NCBI RefSeq assembly: GCF_040939455.1
Contig: NC_134107.1
Location: 18,353,537-18,417,536 of the forward strand
From: Microcebus murinus
Lineage: Eukaryota > Chordata > Mammalia > Primates > Cheirogaleidae
DNA length: 64,000 nucleotides
Direction of reading: 5' to 3'
Shown here: positions 23,141-35,639 of the stretch, in pieces
Position numbering within the stretch: position 1 is the first letter of the stretch
Layout of the letters: each line of letters starts with the position of its first letter
Position numbers and translations under genes: made by a program
The notes under the pieces: model-generated
Told to the model about the DNA's origin: nothing
The model's input: the letters and a program-made list of their open reading frames with translations, nothing else
Database searches by the model: none

Positions 23141-24396
23141 TGCAAATTTTGTGTTTAATTATCAATATGGAGTATTGTTATAATAGCAAATGACATAGGC
23201 CAATGTCAATTGCTAATATTTTTGTTAAATAATATATTATTTTTTGTCCCAGAGTAAATACTAATTCGAACGCAAAGACAAATCACTTTCCTTATATTTA
23301 GCCAAATTAACCATCATACTTAAATCTCAATTTAATGCCATTTCTTTATCAACATCTCTGTGTCTGATTCAGTGTTTCCTTTAGTGATTTCATAAAACAC
23401 CATATTTCTTCCCATAGAAATACTTTTGAATGTCCACATCAGTAAAGTATAATTTTGATTCTGATAGGTCTTTTTTCTTTATTGGAAAGATATCCTTCTA
23501 ATTTTGTTTTCTTTTAATTTTCTGAACATATAACAACAAATATAAGCAAAAAGAATCTCTTGCAGAGTGTATTTAGTTAGACCAAATTGTTGTTTTTCCT
23601 CTAAATCCATTCTTCCATCTCTGCCTTTTAATTGAAGAGTTTAATCCATGTACCTTTAAAGTAATTGTGGATAACAGACTTCTTTCTAGCTCATTGCTAT
23701 TTGTTTTCGAACTGTCATAGCATTTGATGCATATTATTCACCTTTGCTTTATTAAAAGTTCCTCTTGTTTTCTGGCTGAACACTAATTATACGTTCCTAT
23801 CTTGAAATGCCTATGTTCATTAAAATAATGATCAGAGAATTATTAGCTGAACAATTTCCAGACCACACAACAGGGCAGTAAGACATTAGCATTCCAAAAA
23901 AGCCAAATTGTGTATTGAGTCCTAGTTAAGGACATGGACATCTGAGAAAAATCTCAGATCTAAAATCTACCTTAGGCCCCTACTCCTACAGCTTAAAGCA
24001 AATCTCAAACAGAGTCAACTGACCTTTGTTTAAAACACTTAACATTCTTTTAGGAAAACACAACACAGCAACTCATTAACACAAAATTCACAATATTCAG
24101 CATGCAGTCACAGATACTAGACATATGAAAAAGCAGTAATATGTGGCTCCATCTAGTAGATGACTAAAATAGATTCTGAAATGATAGTGATTACAGAATT
24201 AGGAGATGACTTAAAATAGATATTATAAATATTTTACCTATACCTAATCATTTATCAAAATCATTAATAATGTGATGAGAAAAATGAAAAATTTAAAAAT
24301 AACCAAATGGCACTTTAAGAGATTAAACTACAATCTACGTGTCCACCAATAGATGAAATGATGATGAAAATTTTATATATATACACAAAGGAATAG
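23141..24396. other. 3' flank of OR8K5-like copy 2
   Basis: 23141-23800 is paralogous to the flank of copy 1. Beyond that, 23980-24300 looks like an old L1-type internal fragment. 24300-24396 reads like the 3' part of an L1 ORF2 ('gtgtccaccaatagatgaaatgatga...tatatatacacaaaggaata'). No gene seen. Confidence 0.45.
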
Positions 24397-24970
24397 GAGA
24401 GGTCTTCAAAAAATTCATGGAAAATGTATATTATGAAAAATTATGCAAGGATTTCAAAAATTTTTGCAGCAAAATATACTCATCTTAACTTGTTATATTA
24501 TGTCTGAACAAGATCTAGTCTGGCACTAAGAAGAATAAGATATCAGTGTGCAAAGAGACCCTATCAGAGCTACATGAATTCTGCTAAATTTGAAGCAAGG
24601 ACAAACATCAATTTTATCCTTAAGCTTGGGTAGCAGAATAGTAAAATCATTGATGCTTTACAAAAGTTTATGGGAACAATGTCCCAAAGAAATCATCAGT
24701 TTACAAATGGATAAGTCGTTTTAAGAAGAGATGAGACGGTGTTGAAGATGACGCCTGCAGTGGCAGATCATCCATGGGAATTGGCAAGGAAAAATATCAT
24801 CTCCTCTGTGCCATAACTCAAGACGACAATTAACAGGAGAAACAACAGCCAACACTATAGACATCTTAACTGGCTCAACTTACACAACTCTTACTGTAAA
24901 AAAGTTGAGAAAACTTTCTACTTGATGGGTGTCAAAAACTTAGCATAGAAGTTTTTGACAAATTTGTGTT
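24397..24970 (+). mobile_element. Mariner transposon fossil inserted in an old L1
   Basis: Begins 'ggtcttcaaaaaattcatgg'. It carries broken transposase text in the N-terminal helix-turn-helix region (remnants such as IIDALQKF and LARKNIISS), with internal stops and no catalytic region. It looks like the MARNA-type mariner I remember from primates. L1 sequence lies on both sides (24300-24396 and 24975-25360), so the mariner interrupts an L1; some L1 bases are missing at the junction. TA target bases are likely but not certain. Confidence 0.7.
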
Positions 24971-24974
24971 CATG

Positions 24975-25360
24975 TTTTCATTCATATGAGGGAGCTAAAA
25001 TAATTGATCCCATGGAGGTAGTGTATATAATAGTAGTTACTAAAGGCTGAGAACATTAGTGGGGAGGGAAGGAATAAAGAGGAATTGCTCAATGGGTACA
25101 AACATACAGTTAGATAGAAGGAATAAGGTCTAGTGTTCAATAGGAAAATTGGGCAACTATAGTTACCAATAATTCATTGTATATTTAAAAATAACGAGGA
25201 ACAGATGTGGAATGATCCCAACACAAGATAATGATAAATGTTTGAGATGACTAATATCCAAATTATCCAGATTTGATCATTATACATTGTACATTTGTAT
25301 CAAAATATCACATGCATCCCATACAAATGCATAACTATTTAGTATTCAAAATATTAAAAA
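24975..25360 (+). mobile_element. Old L1 3' end (3' UTR)
   Basis: Recognisable L1M 3' UTR text in sense orientation ('cattcatatgagggagctaaaa', 'gggtacaaacatacagttagatagaaggaataag', 'cacatgcatcccatacaaatgc'), with an A-rich end near 25360. It is the continuation of the L1 interrupted by the mariner. Confidence 0.8.
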
Positions 25361-26539
25361 TAAATATTGAAAATTAAAATATAAGACATGAATGAATATT
25401 TATTGATAGATAATAATAGCATATCACACATTGAAAAATAATAGATAACTGAATGTATACACATCATAATAGAGCCTACTCTAAAGGAAACCAAAGAGAA
25501 AACTAAATACTGGATTAAAACTACAAGAATACACACAATGATCTTTAGAAAAATCAGAAGGCACTCATCCTTAAGAACAACTGTACTTTAAAGATACACA
25601 GTAAATAGATAAAGAAATGACTTAAAACTATTGCCTTGGAAGAGACATGTCATAAGACATTGTCTTAACATGAATCTATAATTATATATCCAGCAAAATT
25701 ATATATTCAACTACTATATTCTTAGTTAATGAATGTTATATGAATAAATATTTCCTAATCTTTTCTTCTAGTATTTCATTCTCTCATTTACTCACAAATG
25801 TGTGTGTGTGTGTGCATGTGCCCAACTTCACACTTAACAATGCAGGTTCTATGAGTGGTCACCATTTTTATCCACTTTTGTGAATAAAATATTGTAGAAA
25901 CTGCCATAATACAAATTTTAAAAACGTCTAAGGAATATTTGAGAAAGAGCTAATGACAAAAGAAAAGTTCAGGGTTTAAAAAAAGAAAAAAATAAAAGCA
26001 ATGACTTAGCAGCTGATTTGTATTATTACTTCTACCCTCAGGGGCACTGAAAGATCTCTTCTTGATGGATATCACATCCAGAATTAACTCAATGAATTTA
26101 TAGGGGATACTTTGGAAAATAGGTAAATGGAAATATACTTCCAAATAATTATAAATAGAAATCCATTTCATAGCAGGTTGTGTTGTACAAAACATATGAG
26201 GAATCTCTGTGACTATCAAGAGCTAAAACTGAAGAAACCATACAGTAGATGTTGAAGGTCAGTAGACATCTACTACAGTTTCACTTATGAGTGCTGTTAC
26301 ATCTATCTTGTATTCTTTATTAAAATCAAGTAAATTTGATGCAGCCTGAATCTATTGATTTGTTTTTGGTGAGATTCATAGTCAATCTAAATCCAAGGTC
26401 ATTCTTTTCAATGTATTAAATAAATCTATTCTACAATATGGTTTTTATTATACATAGTAAATAAAATTAAAAATAAATGTGAAAATATAACATAAAATAA
26501 TTCAGTAGGTAACATGAAAATAATTTATATATCTTGATA
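25361..26539. other. AT-rich intergenic DNA, nothing identified
   Basis: No gene or confident repeat. A short GT microsatellite lies at about 25799-25815. The small open frames here are not supported by family resemblance. Confidence 0.5.
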
Positions 26540-27285
26540 ATGTTAATATGCCAAACATCAAATATGATAAATGTAATTTTAACTATTCCCTATTTTTATA
26601 GAGATAAAGCTGGTATCAAATTATTTTTGTTTTTTACCATAACATTTGTCTGTGTGTATCTTTAACTTAAGTCTCCACAGAACTGTTCAGATCATTTATG
26701 CTCTTTTGTTTCCTTTCGTGAATTTTCCATTACACTTTCTCACAGTAGAATATGTAGGATGCCATCAAAGCAATTTTTAAGCCTCTCAGTTTATTTGTAC
26801 ATAATCATCTGAACGAATTATGTACTATTTCGTCAGGGAACAAACATCACAAAGAAGGAGTAAAACTATAAATTCTTCCTATGCAAAGAAAAAGTAATTT
26901 TTTAGAAGAAAATATGATTCTCCACTGAAGGTGAATGGATATGAATTGTCTTTGATTTTGATAATCACCTGGATTTTGTAATTGTGCATTACTACTGTCT
27001 TCTGATTATGACACTATTATGGCCACTGACAGCTGATGCCTTCAAATACACTGGAAAAACTCAACTCAGTATTTACTTTTTTAACTGGTATTTCCTGGAA
27101 TTTTGTGTTTTACACCATTAAATTCTATGAATTAAATTGATGTACTATACCTACTTGATTTGTGAAAGTTGAATGTGGCATTTAGATATTCCAAGCGAAG
27201 AGGAAGTTAGAGAACTTAAAAAAAATGTATTGACAATATCATTTATTAGATTGTATTAAGATAAAGATTTTCAAATAAATCATTC
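26540..27285 (+). repeat. Third, gene-less copy of the OR8K5-like promoter/5' exon block
   Basis: Aligns with about 2630-3370 and 18940-19690. Shared anchors include 'gataaagct..tatcaaat', 'tctccacagaactgttcagatcatttatg', 'aggagtaaaactataaattcttcct' and the donor block. Similarity stops near 27285, and no OR8K5-like coding exon follows. It is therefore a remnant of a third unit whose intron and coding exon were lost or never copied. Confidence 0.75.
26867..26930 (+). promoter_or_regulatory. TATA box and donor in the orphan block
   Basis: TATAAA at 26867-26872 and AAG|GTGAAT at 26930|26931. The donor differs from GTGAGT at one base but remains usable in principle. The next acceptor with a coding exon behind it is the one before the OR8J1-like gene (30187-30188). 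Confidence 0.4.
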
Positions 27286-27539
27286 TTTCATTTACTCAAG
27301 AATTGCATGTCTCTGTGTGTGCAGAGGTATATCTAATATGTATATAATATCATGTAACTGAGATGCTGACAAAGGCATTATCTTCAATATTTAGTTATAT
27401 TGCATAATTTATTTATTCAGTTGGATTGAAATATTTTGACTTTTTTAATGGAACATTCTAAGAATAATTAACATATACAGAAAGCATTCTCCCTTGGGTA
27501 ATTAATTATGTGTAATTTACCCTTGAATCAGATTAAAAC

Positions 27540-27642
27540 ATCCACATAATGAATCTCAAGGGAGTAGAGAAAAACTTAAAATCTATTTGTAATAACCTGT
27601 GAGGAATAAAATGTAGGAAGCCAAAACAGATTCTCCATTAAG
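27540..27642 (+). promoter_or_regulatory. Putative 5' noncoding exon of the OR8J1-like gene
   Basis: A perfect donor AAG|GTGAGT lies at 27642|27643. The preceding text (ggagtagagaaaaac...cagattctccattaag) resembles the exon at 26867-26930 (aggagtaaaactataaattc...tgattctccactgaag), so it is a distant paralogue. The matching acceptor is ttttcttgcccaaacag ending at 30188, an intron of 2546 bases. No clean TATA box is seen. Confidence 0.45.
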
Positions 27643-27967
27643 GTGAGTAAAACATTGGCCTTAGAAAATTTCTCAGAGCATATAGCTAAACTAGGTTATC
27701 ACCAAACATCTTGAAGGTCCCTGTACTCTGAAAAACTGTTTGTTGCTTTTGTTTTTTCATTTGAAATATACTGTTCTGTCCTCAATTGGATTAGTGTGCA
27801 GGACAGAACTGTTATCCAGTCTCCAGTATTCTGTGTTGTTCATTATTTATACCACCTTAGTTTTCAAATTAACTTGAAGCTTCAGTCATCTATTTTAATG
27901 AGGATCTTTGTCTACAAAACATAGATCACATTCATTTCCTATCTACACAGAGTTCTCCTAATAGAGA

Positions 27968-28195
27968 GGTGGCATGCTATAGTGTTTATGAGAACACATT
28001 CTGAAGATGGAATGACTTTATTTGAACCCTGCCTCCAGCACTTATAATCTGAGTGAAGTTGGTTAAGTATCCCTGCCTCAGTTTCCTTGTCTCTAAAATA
28101 GGGAAGGTGTTACTATACACTTCCTAGAGTTATTGTGCTGCTCTTATGAGTTAATATCTGCAAAGTGCTTAGAATCTTGCCTGGCAGAGAAAGAA
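27968..28195 (+). repeat. MIR SINE
   Basis: Sense MIR with its core landmarks: 'gaaccctgcctccagcactta', 'gttggttaagtatccctgcctcagtttcc', 'tctaaaatagggaaggt' and 'gcaaagtgcttagaatcttgcctggc'. Confidence 0.85.
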
Positions 28196-28399
28196 TTTTC
28201 TTGAGTTCTTGTTCTTGATATTAATTTGTATTCTTCTGTCTGCTGGGTTTCTTTTGATGACTCACCATAAAGTATTTATGAGTATTCAGAATGGTCAGAA
28301 GGTTTTTCTGATGTATGATCGAGAGATCATAAGAAGCAGTGATTCACAGGCATTAAGGACAAATGTGGCAAATGCCACATTTCTACTACAGAGCAGCGT

Positions 28400-28745
28400 T
28401 TTCAGAAAATTCCCTGTTGCCTGAAATCCTAGAATGTTCTTCCATGATTCATTATATAGCTGATCCCTTCTCAGTCTTTAGGTTTCATTTCAAATGCCAC
28501 TTTCTCAGAAAGCTTTCCTTAATGTTCCTTGTAAAATCACTGCCCTAGGTTACCCCACTGTATCTTCTTGTTCATTTACATATTACAACTTACAATTACC
28601 TTGTTTATACAATTTTAATATATGTTTGTTTCTTCTGTATCATTATTATAGCTTAGCCATGCTGTGAAGGACAAGTCATTCATTTAAAGCTTGAACATTG
28701 TCTGCCAAAAAGCAGAAATTTAGTAAATAGGTGACAAATGTTAAT
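28400..28745 (+). repeat. LINE-2 3' end
   Basis: Degraded L2 text in sense orientation ('tttcaaatgccactttctcagaaagctttcctt', 'ttgttcatttacatatt', 'tagtaaataggtgacaaatg'). Other sequence within the predicted OR8J1-like intron, to 30188, is AT-rich and unassigned. Confidence 0.6.
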
Positions 28746-30208
28746 AATATGATTCACAGATACCAAGGTAAAGAAAGATGTTTGGTGTCAAAAAGAAGCA
28801 TATCAGGCATTCAACAACGTTAGGAATCATCTTGATCTTATTTCTCTGATTCTTTTTATATTACTACTTTATTCTTTTTTATCACTGCAGAAGTATTATT
28901 TATTTTTATTTCTATTCTATCCTATTCAGAAGGAAAGAAAATATCTTGGACCAGAACCTGGGCTAGAGAAGAAATTAAAAAAAAAAATATGTCAAGAGCT
29001 CTGGGTTTTTAAAGTTTAGACATGGATGATGCCATAGTCTTGACTCTCTGGAATGCAATTACAAATTTTTATATTAGGAATTATGACATAACTTCTTTAG
29101 GCCAGGTTCTTACCACTGGACTATCAATTATGACTGCAAACAGACTCCAATTGACTTAATCAGAGGCAGACAATATTCCTTAAAATAAACAACTTTAAGA
29201 AAATATTCAGCCATATTAAAATAGCATGCTGAATCTGTAGCAAATGTATGCAATATAATTGCCATAGAAACTCTATGAAATAAGGATGTTTATTTTTATT
29301 ATAACAAATAAAGATTTGTGTTTAAAAGTTAAACTAAAATTAAGATCAGATATATTTTGTGAATTAAAGATAACATTTTATTAATAAAATACTGACAAAA
29401 ATAAAAACAATGGAAATAATATAAAGAATTATACAAACTTGTGGGATAAGAGGAAAAAAGTAATGACACAGGGAAGGAATAGGACACAGTATCTAGTAAA
29501 GTGTAATGTCAAGGAAATACAAAGATGATAAAATTTTCACTGATGATATTTATTGAAAGATAAAAAGAGAGAGAATCAGTAACCTAAAAATAGATCTGAT
29601 GACAAATCCCCATGTATTTTTGTCTAAGTTAATAAAATGGAAAGTGATAAAAAGCAGGTGACAGACATGGATGATGGAATTTGCAAATGCATGTTATAGA
29701 AAGATAGAATTTTAAAAATAGAAATGAGATAGTACCTAGAATCATCTGGTTTTTGAAAATGCAAGAAGTCTCAGATTAAGGTACTGAAAGTAGCCCTTGA
29801 ATTATTTGGGGACACACAATTCGTCAAGCCTTTTGCTTGCTCAGTGCAAAAGACATCAGTTAAGTCCTGACCCCACGTGTTTCCAAATTAAGAACTCATT
29901 TATAATTCCATTAGATTGCAAGGGAGTAAATTCTAAAAATGTTGCATTATGCTGGAGCATCTATTTAACTTACCATACTTAATTTCCACACTTTTTTTCC
30001 CTCTCCCATACGATTGCAAGTCCCATTCATTGAACATAGAACCTTAAGTTTAAAAACTGTGTTACATTAATACATGACTTGAGGATCTCACCCAAGAAAA
30101 TGCCCTTGCCATCCTAGAAATTTTCTGGTAGTCTTAGAAAATAACTCCTTAAAGTCTGTAAACATGTTTTCTTTTCTTGCCCAAACAGATGAATTCCCAA
30201 ACTCCTAC

Positions 30209-31156
30209 ATGGGTCCTGGAAATTTCAGCCGGGTCACTGAGTTTATTCTCACAGGTGTCTCAGACCGTCCAGAGCTCCAGATTCCCCTCTTCCTGGTCTT
30301 CCTGCTGATCTATGGGCTGACTGTGTCAGGAAACCTGGGCATCATCACCCTCACCAGTGTTGACTCTCGACTTCAAACCCCCATGTATTTTTTCCTGAGA
30401 CATTTAGCTATCATCAACCTTGGCAATTCTACCGTCATTGCCCCTAAAATGCTAATCAATTTTTTAGTAAAGAAAAAAGCCACCTCATACTATGAATGTG
30501 CCACCCAACTGGGAGGGTTCCTGTTTTTCATTGTATCAGAGGTGATCATGCTAGCTGTGATGGCCTATGACCGCTATGTGGCCATCTGTAATCCCCTGCT
30601 CTACATGGTGGTGGTATCTCGCAAGATCTGCCTTCTGCTGGTGTCCCTCACATACCTCTATGGCTTTTCTACAGCTGTTGTGGTTTCACCCTGTATATTC
30701 TCTGTGTCTTATTGCTCTTCTAATGTAGTTAATCATTTTTACTGTGATATTGCACCTCTTTTAGCATTGTCCTGTTCTGATACTTACTTACCAGAAACAA
30801 TCGTCTTTATATCTGCAGCAACGAATTTGGTTTTGTCCATGATTACTGTTCTAGTATCGTATTTCAACATAGTTTTCTCCATTCTAAGGATACATTCATC
30901 AGAAGGAAGGAAAAAAGCCTTTTCCACCTGTGGTTCACATATGATGGCTGTCACAGTTTTCTATGGGACAATGCTGTTCATGTATGTGCAACCTCAAACT
31001 AACCACTCCTTAGATACTGACAAAGTGGCTTCTGTGTTTTACACACTGGTGATCCCTATGCTGAATCCCATGATCTACAGCCTGCGGAATAAGGATGTGA
31101 AGGATGCCTTCAAGAAATTCATGGCAAATCCCTGTTCTTCCTGTAGATTAATATAA
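30209..31156 (+). CDS. OR8J1: Olfactory receptor, OR8J1-like
   Basis: Intact odorant receptor of 315 residues from the ATG at 30209. The frame stays open back to an ATG at 30164 (330 residues). I reject that start because it lies inside a strong polypyrimidine tract and acceptor (ttttcttgcccaaacag, ending 30188), hence in the intron. MGPGNFSRVTEF is also the normal OR beginning. Marks: NFS glycosylation site at residue 5, GN at 41-42, TPMY at 57-60, Cys97, MAYDRY at 118-123, cysteines 169, 179 and 189, KAFSTCGSH at 236-244 and PMLNPMIYSLRN from 283. The loop 2 segment (VVVSPCIFSVSYCSSN) and the C-terminal ...ANPCSS match OR8J1 better than OR8J3 as I remember them. Confidence 0.93.
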   Translation: MGPGNFSRVTEFILTGVSDRPELQIPLFLVFLLIYGLTVSGNLGIITLTSVDSRLQTPMYFFLRHLAIINLGNSTVIAPKMLINFLVKKKATSYYECATQLGGFLFFIVSEVIMLAVMAYDRYVAICNPLLYMVVVSRKICLLLVSLTYLYGFSTAVVVSPCIFSVSYCSSNVVNHFYCDIAPLLALSCSDTYLPETIVFISAATNLVLSMITVLVSYFNIVFSILRIHSSEGRKKAFSTCGSHMMAVTVFYGTMLFMYVQPQTNHSLDTDKVASVFYTLVIPMLNPMIYSLRNKDVKDAFKKFMANPCSSCRLI

Positions 31157-34049
31157 TTTTAGAAATCTTTTGGTAAATGGGAGATCATTAATATAAGCTC
31201 CCATTATGTAAGAGAAAAAAAGTGTGGGTGGAAGAGTTACATATTAATAAGCAATGGTGGGAAATAAAAAGATTAGTATTTGGAGGGTATTGAATTAAAA
31301 TAATAAATTGAAGCTCTTAGAGTTGTGATGGTAATATAGAAACACAGACATCTTTCATGACCTTTGCCCAGAAATTAGGAGGGACTCAGTTTGAAAAAAA
31401 TATTTCCAGGATTAATAAATATATACATTTTTTAAAAAATTAACTTTGGTGAAGCAACAATATATGGACGAGAGAAATAAAGTTAATCTTTTTTTAATCT
31501 TTTGCTTCCTTTTTTGTTGTTGTTTCTTCCTGGGTATAGTTGTGTAGGGTGGATCACTGCACTTTGAAAAACTATAATTAAAAATGACTAAAATCCCTTT
31601 TACAGATAAGTTAGCAAAATTGAAATGACAATTCTATTTAAAATACAACTCTCCAACTCTTTCTTAATATTGTTTGAATTACCAAGTGTGTATGGACTAT
31701 CAATATATACTTCAAATGAGAATCAAAATATGGCTGAATTATTTGATACCAATTAATAGCATTAATATAATTTTTAAGTAGAAGACAGAGTAGCATCACT
31801 GAATATGCTTTTATGTTGGATTTGCTTATAAGCCATTCTAGAGTCTCAATCTATCATCAACCAACTGAGCGAACCTAGATAATCATTAAAATTCAGTAAG
31901 TTTCCCATGGCCTTTGAGTGTCATTATTATGCTGAAATAATTCTATGGAAAGCAACACTCTGCTCAGAATCCTCTACCATATAAGAGGGGTCTGAAATCA
32001 ATAAAATAATTTCTCAACCCTTTCTTTCAGTGGGAATGTCTTTACTCATTGGACAGATAGTGAAAACAGGTAAAATTAGTAAAAGAAACTCTTGGCTAAT
32101 AAATTATTTCTACTAATTGATAAAGTATCCAAAGAGCTTTTTTTCTTACTTAAAAGAGAATAAATATGAATCCTTTCAGGTAAAAAGTTTTATTTTATCA
32201 GTTAGACTAACATTGTGACAAATCTTTTAGTGGAGACTGGGCATTGTTTCCTTTATTTTATTACATAATTCTTGATAAATGGCCCTAGTTTAAGAATGGG
32301 CAACAAAATGAAGAGACAATCTACAGAATTGTAGAAAACTTATTTTATAAGGGATAAATATCCAGAATATATAAGGAACTCAAGTAACTCAATAGGAAGA
32401 AAAACAAATAATTGGATTAAAAAATAGGCAAAAGACCTTTCATGTACTTTTTCAAATATGATGCATTATCTTCCTTGAAACCAAAGTAAAATTATTTGTA
32501 TATATACATATGTTTCAAAGTTTTGTGTTTTGAAAGTGGAAAAAACAATTTATAGGAAAAGAGACCAGAAAAATAGAGGAAAGTTAGATAAAGTTTAGTT
32601 TCTTTCCAGTCTGGTCTATTGTCTGTTCTTTCATTGCACTGTATGTATGTACTGTTTGGAAATTAATAGTTCTCACTATATATTATTGAAGGAGAGAATG
32701 GATAAATTTGATTCACACTTCTAAGAAAGTATCCGTTAGATGTAAATTGAGCTATAGTTGCATATACACTATAGTATGAGTAAATTCTGAGGAAAATGTG
32801 AAAAAATGGGCTCTTATTTTACTTGTATGTTTATTCCCATTGAAATTTCAGGAGTGTATAGAGCAATCTACAACCTTTTTCTAAATAGCTTTGTTTCCAT
32901 TTTTTAGACATAAAGGTGAAAGAGAAAATAAAGAAAAGAAAAAGTAGTGGGGAAGAAGAACGTCATGACATTTAGCATTATTTAGTCAATAATTCAATAT
33001 AAAATCCATCAAAATGAATAAGAAAAAGGTCATAGAAATGTATCCCACTTTAAATATAGTAGAAACAAATTAATGCAAAACTGATAATTCAAATATATGT
33101 TTCTTTAATAAAATAAAAAAGAAGTTGAAAGTGATATAAACTGACTTATAAAGAAATATATATTTCTAAATCTCTTGGAAAACAAAATTTATTTTATTCT
33201 AATATGCAGTATATTATAAGATTATGTAAGGATTCATTCCTTTTGATCATATAAGTTCATGCGTTAGAGATAAAGATGTTTATATAGTGTTCTATCAGGA
33301 AAAATCTGGAAATAAATATGTTTTCAACAATAGAGTAAACATAAGGTGTGCACTCCCAAATCAGAACATGAATTTGAATTCCAACTGTTCTGCAATCAGC
33401 TGTCTGACTTTGTTTCAGGTAGTTGTGTATTATTATCCTCTTTCTAATCTGTAAAATGGACATGATAATATGATTTTTACATCAAGGTGTAGTGAGATAA
33501 AATGAAGCAACTAAACACCCCACTGTGCTTTTCATAAAGTTAGCTATTTTTAGCATTTGCATTAACATAAATGAGATTATTCTGGAATCTATAGTGACTT
33601 GCAAATGACAAATTATTAAACTAAAATAGAAAAACATAGAACTTTATTTCTGGCAGCATGGAGACAACATGCTGTTGTGTCTACACAGGTCCAGTGACAA
33701 ATTTGTCAGAGTGGAAGGACTGCATAGGATTCATTTCATTGTATGTTATTAATGTCAATATTTGTTCAATGAAAACAAAAGTCTTTTTGCAAATCAGATT
33801 ATAATTTTAAATGACTTACTATAGAAGACCTTTGAACAGAAACCATGCTAATTTGGTAGCTCCTATCTTAGTATGTACAATGGGTTTGGTGAAAAGAAAT
33901 ATGCCTTTCCTACAAACATATCTTTATTCTCTTCATCCCATTCTAGGAATCCCAGTATATTAAAAACCCCTATGTTTGGATCAAAAACTCTTCACAAGGT
34001 AATAAACATAAAAACACCACTTAAAGGAATTAAAGTATAAAAATAACAC
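31157..34049. other. Intergenic, largely unassigned
   Basis: AT-rich. A short old L1 piece is recognisable at about 32330-32440 ('aaatatccagaatatataaggaactcaagtaactcaatag', 'aaataggcaaaagac'). I see no gene or RNA gene elsewhere in the stretch. Confidence 0.5.
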
Positions 34050-34109
34050 TTGGACGTAGTAATGCTTCTCTCTAGCCTTTCATCCATCTGCCTGAAAACA
34101 CATGGCTCA

Positions 34110-34343
34110 GATAAATCGCACCCAAAAAAGGAGTTTACTCTCCTGGGCCTCACGGATCATCAGAAGTCGAAGTTGCCCCACTTTGTGATTAACCATTCTC
34201 TTGCCACAGGTACAGCGGCCTCTATCTTCTCTACAGTGACCATCCCCGTGGTGAACCCCATGATCTTCAATTTCAGGAACAAGGGTGTGAAAGTTGCCTT
34301 GAAAAAGTCATCATCGATAGAAACTATGCTTCTGTGTTTGTGA
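34110..34343 (+). pseudogene. Internally deleted olfactory receptor remnant
   Basis: An open frame reads from an OR N-terminus (KEFTLLGLTDHQKSKLPHFVI) straight into the OR C-terminus from TM7 onward (NHSLATGTAASIFSTV, then IPVVNPMIFNFRNKGVKVALKK). About 200 residues, TM1 through most of extracellular loop 3, are missing, yet the frame is kept across the joint near 34187. Canonical [12 protein letters not shown] has become PVVNPMIFNFRN. The frame is open from 34050 and ends at a TGA (34341-34343). It cannot form a receptor. The parent family is unclear; the C-terminal wording suits families 5/8. Confidence 0.8.
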
Positions 34344-35639
34344 AATTAAGAAGCCAACCTGCGTAAACAAAAGTGGACTTACCTTCATGATCTGTTTACT
34401 GCAGAGTAATAAAATTAGTAGAGTGTCTTGGTTTTAGTTGTCAATCAATAAAGATCTGTTCACTGTAAAATAAAATCGTCTGTATTCTTTGTAAGCAAGT
34501 TCCACTTAGAAGCATATTCTATATGTAGAAAGCACCAAAGGAATTTATATAAAATACTAATTCTCATATAAAAAAAGTCTTTTAAGAATTTATCATCTCA
34601 TTTGATAGCCCCCACAACTAGGTAGTTGCCTAGAATAGATAAAAACGATGGTGCTAGAATACCCAGTTTATGATTATAAGAGCACTTTAATAATATATAG
34701 ATAGAATGTTTTAATAACATATTTGAAATTAAATTTACATAATATATTCCAAGTTAAAGCCAATAACATTTTATAATTAAACTACAATGAACTGCAAACT
34801 AGTGGTTTTGATTGGAAGTGAGTTTTCCCATTGAAGACATTTGCCAATAAATATGATTGATTTTCATGAATAACAGGATGGTATGCAGGAATATTATTGT
34901 CTAGAAGGGAGAAAGAATACATGCTGCAAAATAACCTGCAATTCACAAGACAGCACCTCACACAAAAAACATTGTCCAATCCAAAAAGTTAAGAGTGCCA
35001 GAGTTGGGAAACCCTCCCCTAAACAATCATTTGCTTAATAATTTTTTTATACATTTTAATCATCTCAAGCTTATAGATAGCACTGCTCAGGTCTTCTATA
35101 GTCTTGTCAATTTTCCCTTTATTTGTTCTATAAACAATTAAGACATATTAGAATGCCAAGTTAAATTATGTTTTTCTTTTATATTTATTATCTGCCAGTT
35201 TTTATTTCAGATATTCTGAGCTCCTGAGTCATTAGTACATGGATATACAGTTGCTAAATTTACTGATATTCTCCTGTAATCTTTAAAAGGTATTTCTCCT
35301 TGTCTAGTAGCATATTCTATTTTGTTAGAAAAGTTATTTTTTATAGTTTTAACATAGCCACTCCAACTCTCTTATGATTATTACTTGCATGGAATAATTT
35401 TCCACGATTTTATTTCCAATTTATTTATGTATTTGGGAGTAAATTGTACTCCATATAGACAGCCAATAGTCGATTCTTACCTTTTTAATTCCCATAGTTT
35501 GGATTTAGGGCTGTATAAATGAAGAGGTGGAAATAGGAGTAGCACCATTTACAATTACCGGTAGTGCCCCACTCGCACACTTGGTGCTTCCTGTTCTGCT
35601 GACTTTAGCTTTGCTGGCCTGCAGGTCTTAGTTTCAGAG
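34344..35639. other. Intergenic, nothing identified
   Basis: AT-rich DNA without a recognisable gene or repeat. The first part is the 3' flank of the OR remnant. Confidence 0.5.

Larger units (their letters stand above)
16520..23800 (+). repeat. Tandem segmental duplication, copy 2 (OR8K5-like unit)
   Basis: Partner of 357-7425. Order and spacing of the shared blocks are kept: the 5' region, the old L1 fragment (17600-18400), TATA/5' exon (19272-19341), the block at 20440-20720, the coding exon and the 3' flank. Copy 2 has its own later insertion at 21195-21324. Confidence 0.85.
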
